From the NCBI GenBank assembly GCA_029265405.1, contig JAJUJI010000002.1, positions 186,001 through 250,000 on the forward strand: 64,000 nt of DNA, in the 5' to 3' direction. Below the pieces are notes generated by a model. That model was not told the origin of the DNA. It ran no database searches and saw nothing but the letters and a program-made list of their open reading frames with translations. Origin of the DNA: Clostridiales bacterium (GTDB lineage: Bacteria > Bacillota > Clostridia > Oscillospirales > Oscillospiraceae). Positions 60,837-64,000 of this stretch are shown here, piece after piece. The first letter of the stretch is position 1, and each line of letters opens with the position of its first letter. Made by a program: the position numbers and the translations under genes.

Positions 60837-62585
60837 ATGAAAAAGCAAAATTGGAAGGAAGTCATCCGCCGCATATGGAAGATGGCCGCTCCTTATTGGA
60901 CCCAGTCGGACGAGAAATGGGGCAGCCTGGCCCTATTGCTGGTCAACATCTCAATCATGGTTCTCAACGTTCAGGTCGGCGTCCGCTTCACGATTTGGAA
61001 CAGGGACTGGACAAACGCCTTCACCAACCACGATATCCAGCTTTGGCAGCAGAACCTTTGGATATTCTTCATCCTCGGCATGTCCATGATCTTCACCGGA
61101 ACCTTCAACACATACATAACCGGCTGGATCAACATACGCTGGAGAAGGTGGATGACCGCCCGCTACATCAATTTCTGGATGGCAAACAGCAACCACTACA
61201 AGATGCAGCTCACCGGAAATGAAACCGACAACCCTGACCAGCGTATTCAGGACGATATATCCGGCTTTCTCGGCAGCACCTGGACCTATACGTTCTCCTT
61301 TGTACAGAATATTTATACGCTTGTAAACTACATCATAATGCTGCTCCAGCTTTCGGCTACCGTTCCCCTGGTTGTAGGCAAATATGACATATCCTTCCCC
61401 GGCTACTTTGTGGTTATCGCCATAATATGGGTGACAATAACCACCACGCTTACACACCTTGTCGGCAAGCCGCTGGCTCGCCTGAACTACAACCAGCAGA
61501 TGTACGACGCGAACTTCCGTTTTTCCCTTGTGCGTGTGAGAGAATGCACCGAGCAGATAGCCCTTCTTAAAGGCGAGGATGTCGAGCACACCCGCCTGAT
61601 GGGTGTCTTCGGAGACTGCGTTATCAATACGTTCAAAATTATGGGCAGGAACCTGAAGTTCGGCATAGTATCGCAGTTCCTGGCTTATGGCGACGCCATG
61701 ATGTTTTCCATCATCCTCGGCCCTGCCTACTTTTTCACCGGCGCCATCCCCGGCTACGGAACCTTCATGCAGCTTGCCACCGCCTTCCAAAACGTGGTTA
61801 ACGGCTTCAAATGGTTCCAGAACTCGTACGGCGGACTGGCTACGTATGTGGCAGTTATAGACCGTCTCTACGCCTTCAACGCCAACTATGAGAGGACAAA
61901 GGACATACAGGAGAAATCCGCCATCAAGATAACCGAAGGCGACGCCGACCAGATCGATATCAAGCAGCTCGACGTATACCTGCCCACAGGGTTCAAGCAG
62001 ATTTCCGCAAAGGATCTTGTTATAAAGCACGGCGAAAAGGTGCTTATCAAAGGCAAGACAGGCGCCGGCAAAACGACGCTGTTCAGGGTGCTGGCCGGCA
62101 TATGGCCCTTCGGCGCCGGCGAAATCGTGCTGCCCAAAGACAAGAAGGTCATCGTGTTGCCGCAGAAGCCCTACTTCCCGATAGGCACGCTTATGGAGGC
62201 CGTCAGCTATCCCGCACCTCCGGACACCTATACGCGCGAAGAGGTCATACAGGCCTTGCGCGACGTGGGCATGCCTCAGCTTGTTAGCAGGCTGGACGAG
62301 GTCGCCCACTGGAACCTCATGCTCTCCGGAGGCGAACAGCAGCGCCTGGGCATAGCCAGAGCCATGCTCTATAAGCCGGACTACCTGTTCTTTGACGAGG
62401 CCACCGCTTCCATAGACGAGCCCTCCGAGGAGGCTCTGTATAAGATGATCCTTGAAAGAATGAAGGATACCACCATCATTTCCATAGGACACCGCTTCTC
62501 CCTCGAGCAGTTCCACAAGCGCATAGTCACAGCCGAGCAGCAGCCCTCGGGTTCCTTCCTTTTTGTTGAAACCTCCAAGGTTTGA
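60837..62585 (+). CDS. SbmA/BacA-family ABC transporter, fused permease and ATPase
   Basis: A 582-residue half-transporter of the ABC_membrane_2 (ABCD/YddA/BacA) family, annotated broadly as vitamin B12/bleomycin/peptide transporters. The membrane domain shows the family blocks FTIWNRDWTNAF, INIRWRRWMTARYINFWM, NPDQRIQDDISGF and EQIALLKGE, with about six helices. The ATPase domain has Walker A GKTGAGKTT, signature LSGGEQQR, Walker B YLFFDEATASID and H-loop IISIGHR. Mycobacterial Rv1819c and human ABCD4 of this family handle cobalamin, whereas BacA/SbmA take up peptides. Cotranscribed with the surface protein. The ribosome site AGGAGG is 14 bases from the ATG, with an ATGTAA start-stop between. 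Confidence 0.88.
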   Translation: MKKQNWKEVIRRIWKMAAPYWTQSDEKWGSLALLLVNISIMVLNVQVGVRFTIWNRDWTNAFTNHDIQLWQQNLWIFFILGMSMIFTGTFNTYITGWINIRWRRWMTARYINFWMANSNHYKMQLTGNETDNPDQRIQDDISGFLGSTWTYTFSFVQNIYTLVNYIIMLLQLSATVPLVVGKYDISFPGYFVVIAIIWVTITTTLTHLVGKPLARLNYNQQMYDANFRFSLVRVRECTEQIALLKGEDVEHTRLMGVFGDCVINTFKIMGRNLKFGIVSQFLAYGDAMMFSIILGPAYFFTGAIPGYGTFMQLATAFQNVVNGFKWFQNSYGGLATYVAVIDRLYAFNANYERTKDIQEKSAIKITEGDADQIDIKQLDVYLPTGFKQISAKDLVIKHGEKVLIKGKTGAGKTTLFRVLAGIWPFGAGEIVLPKDKKVIVLPQKPYFPIGTLMEAVSYPAPPDTYTREEVIQALRDVGMPQLVSRLDEVAHWNLMLSGGEQQRLGIARAMLYKPDYLFFDEATASIDEPSEEALYKMILERMKDTTIISIGHRFSLEQFHKRIVTAEQQPSGSFLFVETSKV

Positions 62586-62602
62586 CGGAGACGATTTGAT
62601 TG

Positions 62603-62652
62603 CAAAACGAAATCTCGGGCAATTGAGCCCGAGATTTCGTTTTGCCGTTTTT
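62603..62652. terminator. Terminator between ABC transporter and OYE-family gene
   Basis: A perfect 18-base-pair stem (62603-62620 with 62627-62644) and 6-base loop, then a further T-tract on the plus strand. It separates two convergent genes. Confidence 0.85.
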
Positions 62653-62655
62653 TTT

Positions 62656-64000
62656 TTAAATATTCATGGCGGCATAGAAGCCTTCCCGCACAGCAGAGGT
62701 TATATTCCCGCGCCGGTTTGCGCAATCGCCTATGAAATAAGCTTCGTCGCATATGCCGGCAAACCTTTCAAGCATTTCCGTTCTTGGCCTTACTCCCAAG
62801 GACAGCGCCACGGTGTCGCAGAAAAGCATGACCTCGCTTCCGTCCTCGCCTTCCGCCAAAACGCCCTCGGGTCTTATTTCGGTAAGCTTCAGCCCTTCGA
62901 TAAACCGTGCGCCATGCTTTGCGGCCAATTCATGCGCCCATTTAACATTTTTATCACGCTTGCGTATTTCCTCAAGAGACAGCAGGTCGATAACCGTCAC
63001 TTCGTGACCCGCCATGGAGAGCGCAGCGGCGGTCTCGCTTCCGGTGAGGCCCGCGCCCACGATCACCACTTTTCTTCCCGGCTTTATTATCCCCAAATCA
63101 ACATCTACCGCAAAGCAGACGTTCGCGCCGTCTGCCCCTTTGACATTCGGCTTTATCTGTTCGCTGCCCACGGCCACTATAAGCGCTTCAGGCTTCTCTG
63201 CCAGCACAAGCTCGCGCGTAGCTTCGGTCCCAAGGCGCAGGTCTATGCCCTCAGTCTTTTCCGTCATGCCGACGGACCAGCGGGTATAGCGCCTTATGTC
63301 TGACTTCAAAGGATTTGCCCCGGCAAGTATAAGGCTTCCGCCGAGCCTTGCTTCCTTTTCAAACAGCACGGGCTTATGACCCCTCTCGGCAAGCCTGCGC
63401 GCGGCCTCCATGCCCGCGCAGCCGCCGCCTATTACGACTACCTTTTTCGGACGCTCCGCACTCTCAATTTTGTCAAACAGGGGATGCCTGCCCTGCACAG
63501 GGTTGACTGTGCAGCGCAGCGGCCTTGGGCAGCCGTGCGGATCCTCGCCCGTGCATACGTTGCATCTGATGCAAGGGCGTATCTCTTCCTCCCTGCCCAG
63601 CCTGGCCTTGTTTACCTGTTCCGGGTCGGCTATGAAGGCGCGAATCATCGCTATTATATCGGCTTTGCCTTCGGCCAGCGCCCTTTCGGCAAGCTCCATG
63701 TCGAAGCTGCCCACACTTGTTACAGGGATGCCCAGTCCGGCTTTCTTGAATTCAGCCGCAAGATGCAGGTTTGCAGCCCTTGGCATATATGTATGCTGTA
63801 TGGTGTAGCCCATGGTTCGCGGGTCGTACATGCTGCCAGCACTTATATGCAGCAAATCGATTTTTTTCGATATTTCTTTCGCGAACATCAAAGCTTCCTC
63901 AAGGTGTACGCCTTCGGGATATATCTCATCGCCGCTCATTCGTATCTCTATCGCCATATCCGGCCCTATTTTCGCTCTTACCGCGTCTATAAGCTCGTTT
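62656..64000 (-). CDS. NADH:flavin oxidoreductase / old yellow enzyme family (5' end beyond window)
   Basis: The C-terminal two thirds of a 2,4-dienoyl-CoA reductase/BaiCD-type enzyme. The frame is open through 64000, reading NELIDAVRAKIGPDMAIEIRMSGDE upstream of the first internal ATG, so the true start is outside. The FMN barrel ends with VGSFDMELAERALAEGKADIIAMIRAFIADP, then cysteines in CIRCNVCTGEDPHGCPRPLRCTVNP bind a [4Fe-4S] cluster. An FAD domain (VVVIGGGCAGMEAARRLAERGH) and a NAD(P)H domain (VVIVGAGLTGSETAAALSMAGH) follow. Substrates of this family are unsaturated acyl-CoAs, steroids or enoates; not decidable here. Confidence 0.9.
   Translation of the reverse strand, partial: NELIDAVRAKIGPDMAIEIRMSGDEIYPEGVHLEEALMFAKEISKKIDLLHISAGSMYDPRTMGYTIQHTYMPRAANLHLAAEFKKAGLGIPVTSVGSFDMELAERALAEGKADIIAMIRAFIADPEQVNKARLGREEEIRPCIRCNVCTGEDPHGCPRPLRCTVNPVQGRHPLFDKIESAERPKKVVVIGGGCAGMEAARRLAERGHKPVLFEKEARLGGSLILAGANPLKSDIRRYTRWSVGMTEKTEGIDLRLGTEATRELVLAEKPEALIVAVGSEQIKPNVKGADGANVCFAVDVDLGIIKPGRKVVIVGAGLTGSETAAALSMAGHEVTVIDLLSLEEIRKRDKNVKWAHELAAKHGARFIEGLKLTEIRPEGVLAEGEDGSEVMLFCDTVALSLGVRPRTEMLERFAGICDEAYFIGDCANRRGNITSAVREGFYAAMNI

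Noticed and set aside
60951-62516. A 521-codon open frame antisense to the ABC transporter
   Set aside because: The plus strand has all ABC motifs. The antisense product has no ribosome site or domain.

Overview
This window looks like a chromosomal contig piece from an anaerobic, endospore-forming member of the Clostridia (Firmicutes), probably an uncultured or gut-type lineage. The reasons are a complete spoIIIAA-AH operon, a cotJ spore-coat locus, AGGAGG-type ribosome binding sites, sigma-A promoters, and oxygen-sensitive enzymes: a 2-oxoacid:ferredoxin oxidoreductase, a glycyl radical enzyme, Fe-S flavoenzymes and formate-tetrahydrofolate ligase. Codon use is fairly GC-rich. No phage, IS element, CRISPR array or rRNA operon is visible.

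Layout. 0-1.2 kb (+): end of rimM and trmD, closed by a bidirectional terminator. 1.2-19.4 kb (-): one long block read from spoIIIAA towards clpE: spoIIIAA-AH, asp23, nusB, a TsaD paralogue, xseA, xseB, ispA, an RlmI-like methyltransferase, ecfA1-ecfA2-ecfT-truA, a DUF5711 protein, cvpA and a ClpE-like ATPase. 19.5 kb: tRNA-Gly(CCC). 19.6-24.4 kb (-): MATE exporter, split transketolase, glyS. 24.6-27.5 kb (+): mnmG-mnmA, two tRNA U34 modification genes. 27.6-29.7 kb (-): glycerophosphodiesterase and MFS transporter. 29.9-33.3 kb (+): MinD-like ATPase and a four-subunit VOR-type oxidoreductase. 33.4-37.4 kb (-): CofE-like ligase, DUF4349 lipoprotein, archaeal-type proS.

37.5-42.8 kb (-) is a one-carbon module: fhs, fchA, folD, then a separately promoted methyl-THF:corrinoid methyltransferase with its corrinoid protein. 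43.2-49.4 kb (-): gltD and gltB behind an attenuator-like leader. 49.7-50.4 kb (+): a cotJA-cotJB fusion followed by a truncated cotJC. Then a U32 peptidase-family gene (-), a glycyl radical dehydratase without a visible activase (+), a WYL regulator (-), a SLOG protein plus ferredoxin-type aldo/keto reductase (+), a 675-base structured AT-rich intergenic region, a three-repeat surface protein paired with an SbmA/BacA-family ABC transporter (+), and a partial old-yellow-enzyme-type oxidoreductase (-) running off the end.

The most interesting unit is the surface protein plus ABC transporter at 58.5-62.6 kb. The repeats resemble DUF4430/transcobalamin-C-type beta-grasp modules, and the transporter family includes known vitamin B12 importers. 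With corrinoid-dependent one-carbon genes 16 kb away, this could be an undescribed surface-capture and uptake system for corrinoids or peptides; that substrate is an inference. Second-tier curiosities are the cotJ fusion/truncation, the gltB leader, the clpE operator, the structured leader of the methyltransferase and the odd start of the MinD-like gene.
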